From Paenibacillus_G filicis (GTDB lineage: Bacteria > Bacillota > Bacilli > Paenibacillales > NBRC-103111), in the NCBI RefSeq assembly GCF_038070315.1, contig NZ_JBBPCC010000026.1:52613-116612 (forward strand): a stretch of DNA of 64,000 bases, given 5' to 3'. Below are positions 24,711-33,650 of this stretch, piece after piece (the stretch's first letter is position 1; each line of letters starts with the position of its first letter). The notes below the pieces were generated by a model, which did not search any database, was not told where the DNA came from, and was given only the letters and a program-made list of their open reading frames with translations. The translations under genes and the position numbers were made by a program.

Positions 24711-25553
24711 ATGAAGATCGTCATAACAGGAGCAACGGGCAATCTCGGGAAGCTGGTCGTCCGGCAGCTCATCGACCGCAAGCTTGGAGGGCAGCTGATC
24801 GTCAGCGTTCGTAAGCCGGAAGCGGCGGAACATTGGAAGAAGGAAGGCGTGGAGGTTCGATATGGCGATTATGACGTTCCGGCATCGCTGGTCTCCTCGT
24901 TCGAGGGAGCGGGCAAGCTGCTGCTGATCTCCTCTCCCCACCGGGATGACGTGGTCAGACTCCGCCAGCATCAAGCAGCCCTGGAGGCGGCCCGGGAGGC
25001 GGGAGTCCGCCATATCGCCTACACCAGCATGGCCTATGCGGACAAGGGCAAGCTGCCGCTTCATCGGCTTCACCTGGACACGGAGGAAGCGATCCGCCGC
25101 TCGGGTATCCCCTATACGATGCTGCGGAACAGCTTGTATATGGATCTTCTCCGGTTCCTGGGCCTGAGAGAGGCAATGGCCGGAGGTCTTCTGCTGAGCC
25201 CGCCGGGGGAATGGAGCTTTAATATCGCTGCACGGGAGGATCTGGCTGCTGCGGCTGCCGCCGTGCTGAGGGAGGAGGGCCACGAGAACCGGAGCTATGA
25301 GTTAACGGCTCCCCGAACCTGGAATCTGGCGGACCTGGCACGGGTCTTATCCGAGCTGTCAGGCCGTAAGGTTGTCCGCCAGACGGATGCTGCGCTGAAT
25401 AGTCCGCTCTACAGCTCATTGACTCTATCGGATCTGAAGTCGGTATCCCCCGATCTGGAACGGCTTGCCGGGTACCCGCTTAGCTCGCTGCAGGATGAGG
25501 TGCGCAAGCTTCTGGATGCCCCTTCCATCGAGCCGCGGAGCCCCCGTGCTTGA
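24711..25553 (+). CDS. NmrA/QorB-like NAD(P)-binding oxidoreductase
   Basis: Atypical short-chain dehydrogenase of the NmrA/QOR2 group, which reduce quinones or act as redox sensors. The Rossmann motif is MKIVITGATGNLGKLVVRQL; AYTSMAYADKGK and PYTMLRNSLYMD follow the QorB pattern, and FNIAAREDLAAAAAAVL is the conserved late block. There is no YxxxK catalytic pair, as expected for this group. I start at ATG 24711, served by GAAGAGGTG; GTG 24702 is less likely. It is paired with the MarR gene through the shared operator. Confidence 0.9.
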   Translation: MKIVITGATGNLGKLVVRQLIDRKLGGQLIVSVRKPEAAEHWKKEGVEVRYGDYDVPASLVSSFEGAGKLLLISSPHRDDVVRLRQHQAALEAAREAGVRHIAYTSMAYADKGKLPLHRLHLDTEEAIRRSGIPYTMLRNSLYMDLLRFLGLREAMAGGLLLSPPGEWSFNIAAREDLAAAAAAVLREEGHENRSYELTAPRTWNLADLARVLSELSGRKVVRQTDAALNSPLYSSLTLSDLKSVSPDLERLAGYPLSSLQDEVRKLLDAPSIEPRSPRA

Positions 25554-25811
25554 CCTCCTCAGATTGCTTACAGCCAGATGGCTTATTGCTTGCCCGGCGC
25601 GGGAGGAGAGTTAGGTTTGGAATGAGCCTGTTGCGCATGCAATCGTGATTAGGTCGTACTCACCCGCTGTGTCCCTTTTCTGTCGTTCATCGGTAAAAAG
25701 TACAGGGAATGAGGGCGTCTGGATTAACGTTTCATACGGTCGGCACATACGCTGAAGCATAGCCTGGGGTTCCGCTTACAGGACATCAGGCGGCTGAAAG
25801 GCGGGATGGCC

Positions 25812-26267
25812 ATGCTCCGCAAACGTGTTCCCAGACGCGATGACCGCGTCATTTATGAGCTTGTCGAGAAGGAACTGCTGCCCTTCGCGCGCGAGACGGT
25901 ACCCGGGCTGCAGGTGACCCGCCCCGAGCTGCGCAAGCGCCTTCGCGGCTGTACAACCTATGTGGAGCTCGCTCCAGGCCGGCAAGCAGTAGGGTTTATC
26001 GCACTCCGCACCGACCGGGAACGCCTCACGGTGGAGCTGCTGGCTGTTCACCCTAGATACCAGGGCCATGGACTCGGTAAGCGGTTCATGCGGTTTGCCG
26101 AGCGGAAGGCTCAGCTGCTGCATCTGCCGGAGATCGTACTGTGGGTTGACGAAGGCAATGAACGGGCCCGCGGCTTCTATGAGCGGCTCGGCTATATACC
26201 GGTTCATTTCGACCCGGCTATGCGCTGCTACTTGCTAACCAAGAGGCTTACGTTCGCGGGAGCGTGA
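25812..26267 (+). CDS. GNAT-family N-acetyltransferase
   Basis: A 151-residue single-domain acetyltransferase. The acetyl-CoA motif is LLAVHPRYQGHGLGKRFMRF (about 78-98), followed by ERARGFYERLGY near 130. The substrate is unknown. The open frame also allows ATG 25806, but AAGGCGG is better spaced from 25812. It is alone on the plus strand and convergent with the next gene. The 258 bases before it contain no other supported feature. Confidence 0.85.
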   Translation: MLRKRVPRRDDRVIYELVEKELLPFARETVPGLQVTRPELRKRLRGCTTYVELAPGRQAVGFIALRTDRERLTVELLAVHPRYQGHGLGKRFMRFAERKAQLLHLPEIVLWVDEGNERARGFYERLGYIPVHFDPAMRCYLLTKRLTFAGA

Positions 26268-26327
26268 CAGGTTTTTCTCTCTTATTTTCCAATTCCGGAA
26301 ACTGTCGAGACGGGCCCTTGCTTCGGG

Positions 26328-26363
26328 AGCCGCCTGCTGCCGTCTGACCGGTGACAGGCGGCT
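26328..26363. terminator. Bidirectional terminator between convergent genes
   Basis: AGCCGCCTG and CAGGCGGCT form a nine-base stem with an 18-base loop, placed between the GNAT gene and the convergent small membrane protein gene. Confidence 0.65.
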
Positions 26364-26390
26364 TCGCTCTGTGCATGTACGACGGGCGGA

Positions 26391-26777
26391 TCAAATCAGA
26401 ACAAACAGCAAGGCGATCAGAGCCAGATCGAGAATGAACCGGCCGCGTCCGGGGAAGAAGGGGTTAGGCGGATACGGGTACGGCCCGTAAGGGTAGGCTG
26501 ACGTTTTGACAGCCTCGCCGGCTTTCGAGATCAGGGCCTTGCCGTTCTTGCCAGCGCGGCCATTCGTTTTCTTGAGGGCTCTAGCTCTGGCTTTCGCCGA
26601 AGCCTGCGCCTCGACGATAGCTTCGCCGCCCTCTTCCTCGGCACCGAGTATCAGCCTTCCGTCCTCGATCCGGGACAGAATACCGTAGACTTCGCTGCCG
26701 TCATGCATAATGATCAGTACGGGCTTGCCGTAATGAGACTTGCATTCTGCTTCGGAAATCGGGTAAATCCGCTTCAT
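26391..26777 (-). CDS. Small protein with Sm-like N-terminus and C-terminal membrane anchor
   Basis: A 128-residue protein in three parts. Residues 10-48 (GKPVLIIMHDGSEVYGILSR, then IEDGRLIL) read like an Sm/LSm-type beta barrel strand pair. Residues 50-85 are an Ala/Lys/Arg-rich basic stretch. The end has a Tyr/Pro/Gly segment (YPYGPYPYPPNPFFPGRGRF) followed by one hydrophobic helix, LDLALIALLFVLI, at the extreme C-terminus. I start at ATG 26777 behind GAAGGGTG. Tyr/Pro/Gly segments are common in spore-surface proteins, but function is unknown. Confidence 0.65.
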   Translation of the reverse strand: MKRIYPISEAECKSHYGKPVLIIMHDGSEVYGILSRIEDGRLILGAEEEGGEAIVEAQASAKARARALKKTNGRAGKNGKALISKAGEAVKTSAYPYGPYPYPPNPFFPGRGRFILDLALIALLFVLI

Positions 26778-26972
26778 GCTGAAACACACCCTTCGCTGGA
26801 CTGGTTTTATGCCTACACTGTCAACTTATGCCGATACCGCCCGGGTGCACTGGGCAGATGGCCCTGCGGAACGCGCCTATTTTTTTCGGGTATGCGCTCT
26901 AGCTGTCTGGGACATACTGAATCATAGATTGATAGATTCGGAAGCGGACGAGGCGGAAGGGGCGGATCGGCG

Positions 26973-27740
26973 ATGAAGAAGACATGGGTGCTGGGCATGC
27001 TGGCATGCCTGCTGCTGGGATGGATAGCGGTATGGAGGGTGCAGGCGGAGCCGAAGGGCGGGCCGGAGGATTCGGCTTCTTACCGCGATACCCGGCTGCT
27101 GCTGCAGGCCTCCGCCGAGGCGCTGGGAGCGGAGGCAACAGTCAAGCTGACGCTCAAGAAGGGCGGAGAGGCTGCCCCTGTGTCCGGCGAGACCGGCTTG
27201 CTGGTCATGGGCCGCGTCTGGAGCGAGCGGCTTGGCATGGAGCCGGCCACCGCGCTGGCCGAGCAGCAGGGACATGCGGTCTACCGGCAGGAGCGGACGG
27301 CTGATGGCTGCAAGCAGACTCTGCTGCTGACCGAGTTGACGGAGAACTCGTCCTACGTCATCGTCCGCGCAGAGTGCGAGGATTTCCCTGTGGGAGCGGC
27401 AGACCGCGCAGCAGACATGCAGCAGCGCATAGACACTGCGCTTGCAGGTTCCTTCCGTGAGGGAGCCTGGAACGTTATCGTACAGGGCGGGCTTGTCGAG
27501 CGGACAGAAAGCGGGGCGCAATCGGCGCTTGACAAGTCCCTGCGACTGCTGCAAGCTGAGGAGCTTGAGCGCTATGAGGACCGGGGTACGATCAGCCGCT
27601 CCTACGGCTCTGACCGCCTGGCCGGCTTCGTGCTCAGCGGGTCCCGGAAGGTGCATGTCCAGGCTGCGCTGCACAGCAATTCCGAGGATGGAAGCTGGAG
27701 ATTGACGCTCGGCACACCCGTTATTACGACTGAGTATTGA
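26973..27740 (+). CDS. ywmB: YwmB-family secreted protein
   Basis: A 255-residue protein with an N-terminal signal peptide (MKKTWVLGMLACLLLGWIAV) and the YwmB fold, annotated in databases as TATA-box-binding-like because of its beta-alpha fold; its role is unknown. Recognisable parts are SEALGAEATVKLTLK-like strands, LTENSSYVIVRAE and the late FVLSGSRKVHVQAALH block. A GGAAGGGGC site precedes the ATG. In Bacillus the homologue lies near murA and spoIID; neither is visible here. Confidence 0.75.
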   Translation: MKKTWVLGMLACLLLGWIAVWRVQAEPKGGPEDSASYRDTRLLLQASAEALGAEATVKLTLKKGGEAAPVSGETGLLVMGRVWSERLGMEPATALAEQQGHAVYRQERTADGCKQTLLLTELTENSSYVIVRAECEDFPVGAADRAADMQQRIDTALAGSFREGAWNVIVQGGLVERTESGAQSALDKSLRLLQAEELERYEDRGTISRSYGSDRLAGFVLSGSRKVHVQAALHSNSEDGSWRLTLGTPVITTEY

Positions 27741-27836
27741 AAGTGGTTCTCATTTTGGGTATGCTAAAGGGAACAGGTTAGGCGATACTTTCGCCTCCCG
27801 ATATCCCATACCATTAAAGAAAGAATGAGGGAAACC

Positions 27837-29366
27837 ATGACGAATGCTGTATTTCTAATTTTCGGAGCGACCGGTGACTTGGCCAGACGCAAGCTGTTCC
27901 CGGCTTTTTACAGCCTGTATCGGGAGCGCAAGCTAGGGGACAAGTTCGCCGTAGTCGGACTGGCGCGCCGTCCTCGTTCGAATGAGCAATTTCGCGAGGA
28001 TGTACTGGAGTCCATTAAAGAGTTTGCGCGTTACAACGTAACCAAGGATGAACAGTGGGAATCGTTCGCCGAGCATTTTGAATATATGTCACTGGATATC
28101 AATAATGTAGAGGGCTTCCGCGAGCTGGGCAGCCTGACGGACAAGCTGGATGCGAAGTTCGACATCGGCGGCAACCGTCTCTCTTATCTGGCACTTTCGC
28201 CAGAGCTGTTCGGCAGCGTATCGCATAACATCAAGGCAGGCGGACTGCTGGAGACGGACGGCTGGCATCGGCTTGTGATCGAGAAGCCGTTCGGCTATGA
28301 TCTGAAGTCAGCTGAGAAGCTGAACGCCGAAATCCGCCAGGTATTCGAAGAAAAGGATATTTACCGGATCGACCATTACCTGGGTAAGGAAATGGTACAG
28401 AATATCAATGTCGTGCGGTTCGCGAATGCGTTCTTCGAGCCGCTGTGGAATAATAAATATATTGCCAACATTCAGATTACGCTGAGCGAAACGGTCGGCG
28501 TAGAGGAGCGCGGAGGCTACTACGACCGCTCCGGAGCTTTGCGCGATATGACGCAGAACCATATGCTGCAGATGCTGGCGATCATGGCCATGGAAGCGCC
28601 GAGCCGGATGCATCCGGAGAGCATCCGGGATGAGAAGGTGAAGGTGCTGGGCAGCCTGCGCGGCTTCGAATCGGCAGCTGACGTACTGGCTAACACGGTG
28701 CGCGGTCAATATGCGTCGGGACTAATGAACGGACGCGAAGTTCCGGGCTACCGCCAGGAGGACAAGGTGAACCCCGTGTCCAACACCGAGACGTACTTCG
28801 GGGCGCGTGTGTTTGTCGATAACTTCCGCTGGGCGGGCGTACCGTTCTACATCCGTACTGGCAAGCGGCTTCCGGTCAAGACAACCGAGGTTGTCGTCGA
28901 ATTCAAGAATGTGCCGAACAATGTATATCTGGCCCGGAAGCATAAGCTTGAGCCGAATCTGCTCGTCTTCCGCGTGAACCCGATGGAGGGCATATATTTC
29001 AAAATGAATGCCAAGCAGCCGGGCTCGGAAGGCTCGGTCGTGCCGGTAGCCATGGATTTCTGCCAAAGCTGCCAGGTCGGTCTGAATACGCCGGAAGCTT
29101 ATGAGCGGCTGCTGCATGATGCAGCGCGCGGCGACTCGACCTACTTTACCCGGTGGGATGAGGTGGCGTTGGCCTGGAAGTATGTGGACCAGATCGCTGC
29201 CGCTTGGGCGGAGAATCCAGAGAAAGCCGACGATCTGCAGCACTATCCGGCCGGTACATGGGGACCAGAGAAGGCGCAGCGCCTGATCGAAGAAGACGGC
29301 TTCCGCTGGTGGCCGGTTAACGGCCAGGACGAGGGCGAAGTTGCCTGGGAGTTCGTTCAGCGCTAA
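27837..29366 (+). CDS. zwf: Glucose-6-phosphate 1-dehydrogenase
   Basis: First enzyme of the oxidative pentose phosphate pathway; makes NADPH and 6-phosphogluconolactone. The 509 residues show the NADP-binding motif IFGATGDLARRKLFPA, the EKPFGYDL segment with substrate Lys, and the active-site signature RIDHYLGKE with catalytic His. I start at ATG 27837 with GAATGAGGG; the frame opens upstream at 27825. It is a single-gene unit with a terminator behind it, and the probable promoter ends with TATGCT near 27758. Confidence 0.97.
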   Translation: MTNAVFLIFGATGDLARRKLFPAFYSLYRERKLGDKFAVVGLARRPRSNEQFREDVLESIKEFARYNVTKDEQWESFAEHFEYMSLDINNVEGFRELGSLTDKLDAKFDIGGNRLSYLALSPELFGSVSHNIKAGGLLETDGWHRLVIEKPFGYDLKSAEKLNAEIRQVFEEKDIYRIDHYLGKEMVQNINVVRFANAFFEPLWNNKYIANIQITLSETVGVEERGGYYDRSGALRDMTQNHMLQMLAIMAMEAPSRMHPESIRDEKVKVLGSLRGFESAADVLANTVRGQYASGLMNGREVPGYRQEDKVNPVSNTETYFGARVFVDNFRWAGVPFYIRTGKRLPVKTTEVVVEFKNVPNNVYLARKHKLEPNLLVFRVNPMEGIYFKMNAKQPGSEGSVVPVAMDFCQSCQVGLNTPEAYERLLHDAARGDSTYFTRWDEVALAWKYVDQIAAAWAENPEKADDLQHYPAGTWGPEKAQRLIEEDGFRWWPVNGQDEGEVAWEFVQR

Positions 29367-29410
29367 GCAGCTTGCGGGTCCTGAGCCCAGCTGAGCAAAG
29401 ATGTAAGAGA

Positions 29411-29455
29411 AAGAGACGTGGAGGGCAAGCCGCCCAAAACCGTCTCTTTTTTTCA
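29411..29455 (+). terminator. Terminator after zwf
   Basis: AAGAGACG (29411-29418) and CGTCTCTT (29441-29448) pair, with an inner GGGC/GCCC stem, and are followed by a seven-T run. Confidence 0.85.
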
Positions 29456-29513
29456 CTTCCTGAATTATGATATGATGAAGAGTAAGCGCTCAGATTGCAA
29501 GGGGGAAATAAAG

Positions 29514-30581
29514 ATGTCCAGACGCAAGTTTCTGGGATGGCTGATTTGGTTTTTTCTATGGATCGGCGCCGCCTTGTTCGGTCTGGTCAAGCTGCTTGAG
29601 AAGTCGGTATCGACGCAACAGGCGGCCAAGGGCTCCCGTCCGGAGGGACTTGCCAGTCCAAAGCCGGAGACCGGGACTGAGCCGCAGGGAAACAAGAGCT
29701 CGGACGCTCCATTGGCATCGTTTCTGATTCTTAGCGATTTGCATATTTCTCGTGATGATCCCGATACGATCCGGCGGGTGAATGCGGCCTTCGCCGATCT
29801 CACGGAATTCCAGACACCGATCGAGGCGCTGCTGTTCACCGGGGACTTGACAGAGTACGGGCGGGATAAGGACTACAAGGAACTGCGGAATCTGATGAAC
29901 GGCTATGAGCTGCCGCCTGTCTATGCGAACATGGGCAACCATGATTATTATGACATCTGGATCGACAAGCTCGGCCGATTCAAGCAGGAGACGATGCCGA
30001 ACGGCAAGACGGATTGGCAGTCACGCGAGCGGTTTCAGAAGTTTTTTGGCTTGCCTAAGCCTTATCACGATGCCTGGGTCAAGGAGCATCACCTGATTCT
30101 GCTGTCCCAGGAGACCTATGTGCAGGAGAAGCCCGATGTCGGCGAGGGAGCCTGGTATTCCGAGGAACAGCTCGAATGGCTGCGGGAGCGGCTGGCAGAC
30201 CGCAAGGACAACCGGCCGGTGTTCATCATGACGCATCAGCCGCTGCCCCCTGCGGGACGGGATGGCCAGACACATCAGTTGATCCCCGCGATCCGTTTCC
30301 GCGAGATTCTGAAGCCCTACAAGAACGTGTTCGTGTTCTGTGGGCATGCGCATCAGGACTTTCAGGGCACGATCGAGCATTACGTGAAGGACGGCGGATT
30401 CCATTACTTTCATAACTCTTCGGTGGGACGTGTCATGAACCGGAAGTATGAGACGGTGAGCCAAGACAAGGCGCAGGGATTGTATGTGCAGGTCTATACG
30501 GACCGTGTGACGCTGCGCGGCCGGGACTTTATCTCCCGCAAGTGGCTGAGCGAGGCGGATTGGACGGTTCCACTGGGTTAA
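29514..30581 (+). CDS. Membrane-anchored calcineurin-like metallophosphoesterase
   Basis: Probable extracytoplasmic phosphoesterase. The N-terminus MSRRKFLGWLIWFFLWIGAA contains a twin-arginine-like SRRKFLG followed by a hydrophobic helix, so it is exported or anchored, possibly by Tat. The two-metal site is complete: LSDLHIS, FTGDLTEYG, NMGNHDYYD, MTHQPLPP and FCGHAHQDF in the expected order (about residues 75-290). I start at ATG 29514 with AAGGGGG upstream; the frame reaches back to 29418 through the zwf terminator, which cannot be coding. prfC begins 34 bases after it. Confidence 0.9.
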   Translation: MSRRKFLGWLIWFFLWIGAALFGLVKLLEKSVSTQQAAKGSRPEGLASPKPETGTEPQGNKSSDAPLASFLILSDLHISRDDPDTIRRVNAAFADLTEFQTPIEALLFTGDLTEYGRDKDYKELRNLMNGYELPPVYANMGNHDYYDIWIDKLGRFKQETMPNGKTDWQSRERFQKFFGLPKPYHDAWVKEHHLILLSQETYVQEKPDVGEGAWYSEEQLEWLRERLADRKDNRPVFIMTHQPLPPAGRDGQTHQLIPAIRFREILKPYKNVFVFCGHAHQDFQGTIEHYVKDGGFHYFHNSSVGRVMNRKYETVSQDKAQGLYVQVYTDRVTLRGRDFISRKWLSEADWTVPLG

Positions 30582-30615
30582 TCCAATACATGTCAAGGAA
30601 GGAACAAGAATCTAC

Positions 30616-32199
30616 ATGAGCACGACAAATCGCGAGACTTTAGAAGGAGAGGTTGGCAAGCGCCGCACGTTCGCCATCATCTCTCACCCGGATGCGGGGA
30701 AAACAACGTTGACGGAGAAGCTGCTGCTGTTCGGGGGCGCTATCCGCCTAGCTGGAACGGTCAAGGGCCGCAAGGCCAGCCGTCACGCAACAAGCGACTG
30801 GATGGAGATCGAGAAGCAGCGGGGGATTTCGGTTACGTCGTCCGTCATGCAGTTCGATTATGAAGGACATCGGGTCAATATTCTGGATACTCCGGGTCAC
30901 CAGGACTTCAGTGAGGATACGTACCGCACGCTGACGGCAGCGGACAGCGCCGTGATGCTGATTGACTCCGCCAAGGGGGTCGAGGCACAGACCAAGAAGC
31001 TGTTCCAGGTATGCCGCAAGCGGGGGATTCCGATCTTCACGTTCATCAATAAAATGGACCGTGAGGGACGCAACCCGTTCGAGCTGCTGGAGGAGCTGGA
31101 GAATCTGCTCGGCATCCGCTCCTATCCGATGAACTGGCCGATCGGCTCGGGCAAGCAGTTCAGCGGGGTGTATGATCGCAAGCTGACCCAGGTGGAGCTG
31201 TTCCAGGGCGACGATCATAAGGAGATTCAGGTTCAGCCAGTCACCGGGTATGACGATCCGATCGTGAAGAAGATCGCGGGAGAGTTCTTCTACGATCAAC
31301 TGGTACAGGATCTGGAACTGCTCGATGTAGCTGGTGACGAGTTCGATATGGAGAAAGTGCGCACCGGTGAGCTGACACCGGTATTCTTCGGCAGTGCGAT
31401 CAATAACTTCGGGGTGCAAACGTTCCTCGAGAACTTCCTGCAGCTGGCGCCGATCCCTGCGCCCCGCCGCAGCAATGAGGGAGAGATCGATCCGCTGAAT
31501 GAGAAGTTCTCCGGCTATGTGTTCAAAATCCAGGCGAACATGAACCCGGCACACCGCGACCGGATCGCCTTCCTGCGTATCTGCTCCGGAAAGTTCGAGC
31601 GCGGGATGAGCGTCAAGCATGTGCGTGTCGGCAAGGATATCAAGCTGGCGCAGCCGCAGCAGTTTCTCGCACAGGACCGTGATATTGTCGAGGATGCGTT
31701 CCCCGGCGACATCATCGGTTTGTTCGACCCGGGAATTTTCCGGATCGGCGATACGCTCAGCCAGATTGGCGGTCTCCAGTTCGACGAGCTGCCTACGTTC
31801 TCGCCGGAGATTTTCTCCAAGGTGTCCGTCAAGAACGCGCTCAAGCACAAGCAGTTCCAGAAGGGTGTGGATCAGCTGACCGAGGAAGGCACGATCCAGG
31901 TATTCAAGACGATCGGCTTCGAGGATCTGATCCTGGGGGTTGTCGGCCAGCTCCAGTTCGAAGTGTTCGAGCACCGGATGAAAGGGGAGTACGGGGTCGA
32001 TGTGCAGCTGTCGCGGATGACCTATCAGTTCGCACGCTGGCTGGTCGGCGACGATATCGACAACGGCAAATTCCGTATTAACTCCCAGCTTGTGAAAGAT
32101 AAGAATGATAATTATGTGGCGTTGTTCGAGAATGAATATGCACTGCGGACAGCCATGGAGAAAAATCCGAATTTGAAGTTCCTGGAGACGGCACCTTAA
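30616..32199 (+). CDS. prfC: Peptide chain release factor 3
   Basis: GTPase that removes RF1/RF2 from ribosomes after peptide release. The G motifs are complete: SHPDAGKTTLTEK (P-loop), the RGISVTSS switch region, DTPGHQDFSED and NKMDREG. RF3-specific blocks such as ASRHATSDWMEIEKQRGISV and the C-terminal TYQFARWLVGDD are present, and 527 residues is normal family length. AAGGAAGGAAC precedes the ATG. A clear terminator follows. Confidence 0.96.
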   Translation: MSTTNRETLEGEVGKRRTFAIISHPDAGKTTLTEKLLLFGGAIRLAGTVKGRKASRHATSDWMEIEKQRGISVTSSVMQFDYEGHRVNILDTPGHQDFSEDTYRTLTAADSAVMLIDSAKGVEAQTKKLFQVCRKRGIPIFTFINKMDREGRNPFELLEELENLLGIRSYPMNWPIGSGKQFSGVYDRKLTQVELFQGDDHKEIQVQPVTGYDDPIVKKIAGEFFYDQLVQDLELLDVAGDEFDMEKVRTGELTPVFFGSAINNFGVQTFLENFLQLAPIPAPRRSNEGEIDPLNEKFSGYVFKIQANMNPAHRDRIAFLRICSGKFERGMSVKHVRVGKDIKLAQPQQFLAQDRDIVEDAFPGDIIGLFDPGIFRIGDTLSQIGGLQFDELPTFSPEIFSKVSVKNALKHKQFQKGVDQLTEEGTIQVFKTIGFEDLILGVVGQLQFEVFEHRMKGEYGVDVQLSRMTYQFARWLVGDDIDNGKFRINSQLVKDKNDNYVALFENEYALRTAMEKNPNLKFLETAP

Positions 32200-32221
32200 T
32201 ACCCGTCCGGTTACGGTTATT

Positions 32222-32268
32222 AAAGCCTTCGCAATGCGGCCTTATGGCGGCAGGCGAAGGCTTTTTTG
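32222..32268 (+). terminator. Terminator after prfC
   Basis: AAGCCTTCGC (32223-32232) and GCGAAGGCTT (32254-32263) form the outer stem around a partly paired loop, followed by six T residues. Confidence 0.9.
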
Positions 32269-32696
32269 GCTATCCTGAGGCCACGAGAGCCCACGCGAAC
32301 GAGAAGATGAGCAGACGGAATGGGGTGGACCCTTGGTTGTAGCTGTTAGGGGGATAACGGCTTATGTCCGGGTACAGCCGAGAGCTGCCATCGTGCAGCT
32401 TGTCGGAGGAGAAACACCGGGTAAATGCTATGGACGGTGGGCAGCTATCCATGACCGGGCCGGGTTATCCGGCATACGCTAGTAAGGGCGATGAGGGAGA
32501 AGAGCAGAGCGGGACGGAACGTGGAGCAGCGCATCATGCTTCCTCTATTTGCACAAGTCGACTACACCGCTCTTATAGCCATGACCGTTCCGCCGCTAAT
32601 GGCCCAAGGTGACTGTGCTGTCGCCTGCTGAGCGCAATATCTCGGCTTGTCTGTTCCCGCCGATGGCGCAGCAATACATTCGGAAAGGTGGTTGAC
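32269..32696. other. Intergenic stretch without a supported gene
   Basis: About 430 bases between the prfC terminator and the YheC/D gene. An 82-codon plus-strand frame (32364-32612) and a 60-codon minus-strand frame exist but lack ribosome sites and have unprotein-like composition. I saw no strong hairpin or repeat. It should hold the promoter of the next gene. Confidence 0.45.
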
Positions 32697-33464
32697 ATGG
32701 GAAAGCGAACCTACCAGAGGCATGTTACCAGTAAATGGTCCAAGACTAAGGTACTGCTGTCGAATCCGGCGACTGCCCGGCATGTTCCCGATACGCGGCG
32801 GCTTTCACAGGGCACGCTGCAGAATATGCTCCGCACGTACGGCATGGTCTATGTAAAACCCAACAGCGGGACCTATGGAATCGGAGTGATCCGTGTCGAA
32901 CGGTACGTATCGGAGGGAAAGGAGACGTATACCTATCATGCCGGGACGAAAATCCGGACGTTCCCTGCGTATGACGAGCTGTACCGCTCACTCTCCAAGC
33001 TCGTTCGTAAGCGGAAGTACCTCGCACAGAAGGGAATTCATTTATTAAAATACAAAGGCAAACGCTTCGATCTGCGGGTGATGGTGCAGCAGTCTCCAGT
33101 GGGGCGCTGGGAATCAACGGGTGTGATTGGCCGCGTCGCAGCACAGGGCAAGGCTGTGACCAATGTGCATAACGGCGGTAAGCTCAAGCCGGTGGAGTCG
33201 CTGCTGTCGGCTTATGCAGGAAGTCGCGAGAAGCAGCGGATCATTAAGGGTTTACGCTCGCTCGGCTTGTCGGTGGCGAAGCAGCTGCACGGGCGCTACC
33301 GGGGGCTCAAGGAGGTCGGTCTGGACGTAGCGATGGACGAAAAGCTGTTCCCCTGGATTCTGGAGGTTAATACATCTCCAGACCCGTTTATTTTCCGCAA
33401 GCTGAAGGATAAATCCGTCTTCCGTCGTGTGTACCGGTATGCAAAGGCGTATGGGCGGCTCTAA
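32697..33464 (+). CDS. YheC/YheD-like ATP-grasp protein
   Basis: A 255-residue protein of the YheC/YheD spore-coat-associated family, with an ATP-grasp fold related to glutamate ligases. The ATP-binding loop is YVKPNSGTYGIGVIRV (about 52-67), the Mg/ATP triad region is LLKYKGKRFDLRVMVQ (about 115-130), and the terminal metal motif is WILEVNTSPDPF (about 218-230). I start at ATG 32697 with AAAGGTGG. Enzyme activity and substrate are not established for the family. Confidence 0.85.
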   Translation: MGKRTYQRHVTSKWSKTKVLLSNPATARHVPDTRRLSQGTLQNMLRTYGMVYVKPNSGTYGIGVIRVERYVSEGKETYTYHAGTKIRTFPAYDELYRSLSKLVRKRKYLAQKGIHLLKYKGKRFDLRVMVQQSPVGRWESTGVIGRVAAQGKAVTNVHNGGKLKPVESLLSAYAGSREKQRIIKGLRSLGLSVAKQLHGRYRGLKEVGLDVAMDEKLFPWILEVNTSPDPFIFRKLKDKSVFRRVYRYAKAYGRL

Positions 33465-33650
33465 GCTAGCCCGGGTCATCAATTTGTTCACAAGGTCGAA
33501 GTCTATATGATGTGCGCCCGCGACGTCACCATTACCGTACCTGCATCACGCTTGCCTGCAAGCCCCTGTATTGACAGCATAGGGCGGTGCGGGAGATAAT
33601 GAGCGCGTGCTAGTGTACTTTATATGGTGGATGTGCAAGGGGTGAGACTC

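Noticed and set aside
29418..29514. An N-terminally longer metallophosphoesterase starting at 29418
   Set aside because: The extra codons run through the zwf terminator hairpin and T run; the ATG at 29514 has a strong AAGGGGG site.
30748..31974. A 408-codon open frame antisense to prfC
   Set aside because: It lies fully inside prfC on the other strand, has Leu/Arg/His-heavy shadow composition, no ribosome site and no recognisable motif. Long antisense frames are expected in G+C-rich genes.
32364..32612. An 82-codon frame after prfC
   Set aside because: No ribosome site, low-complexity unprotein-like sequence and no conservation clue; treated as non-coding spacer.
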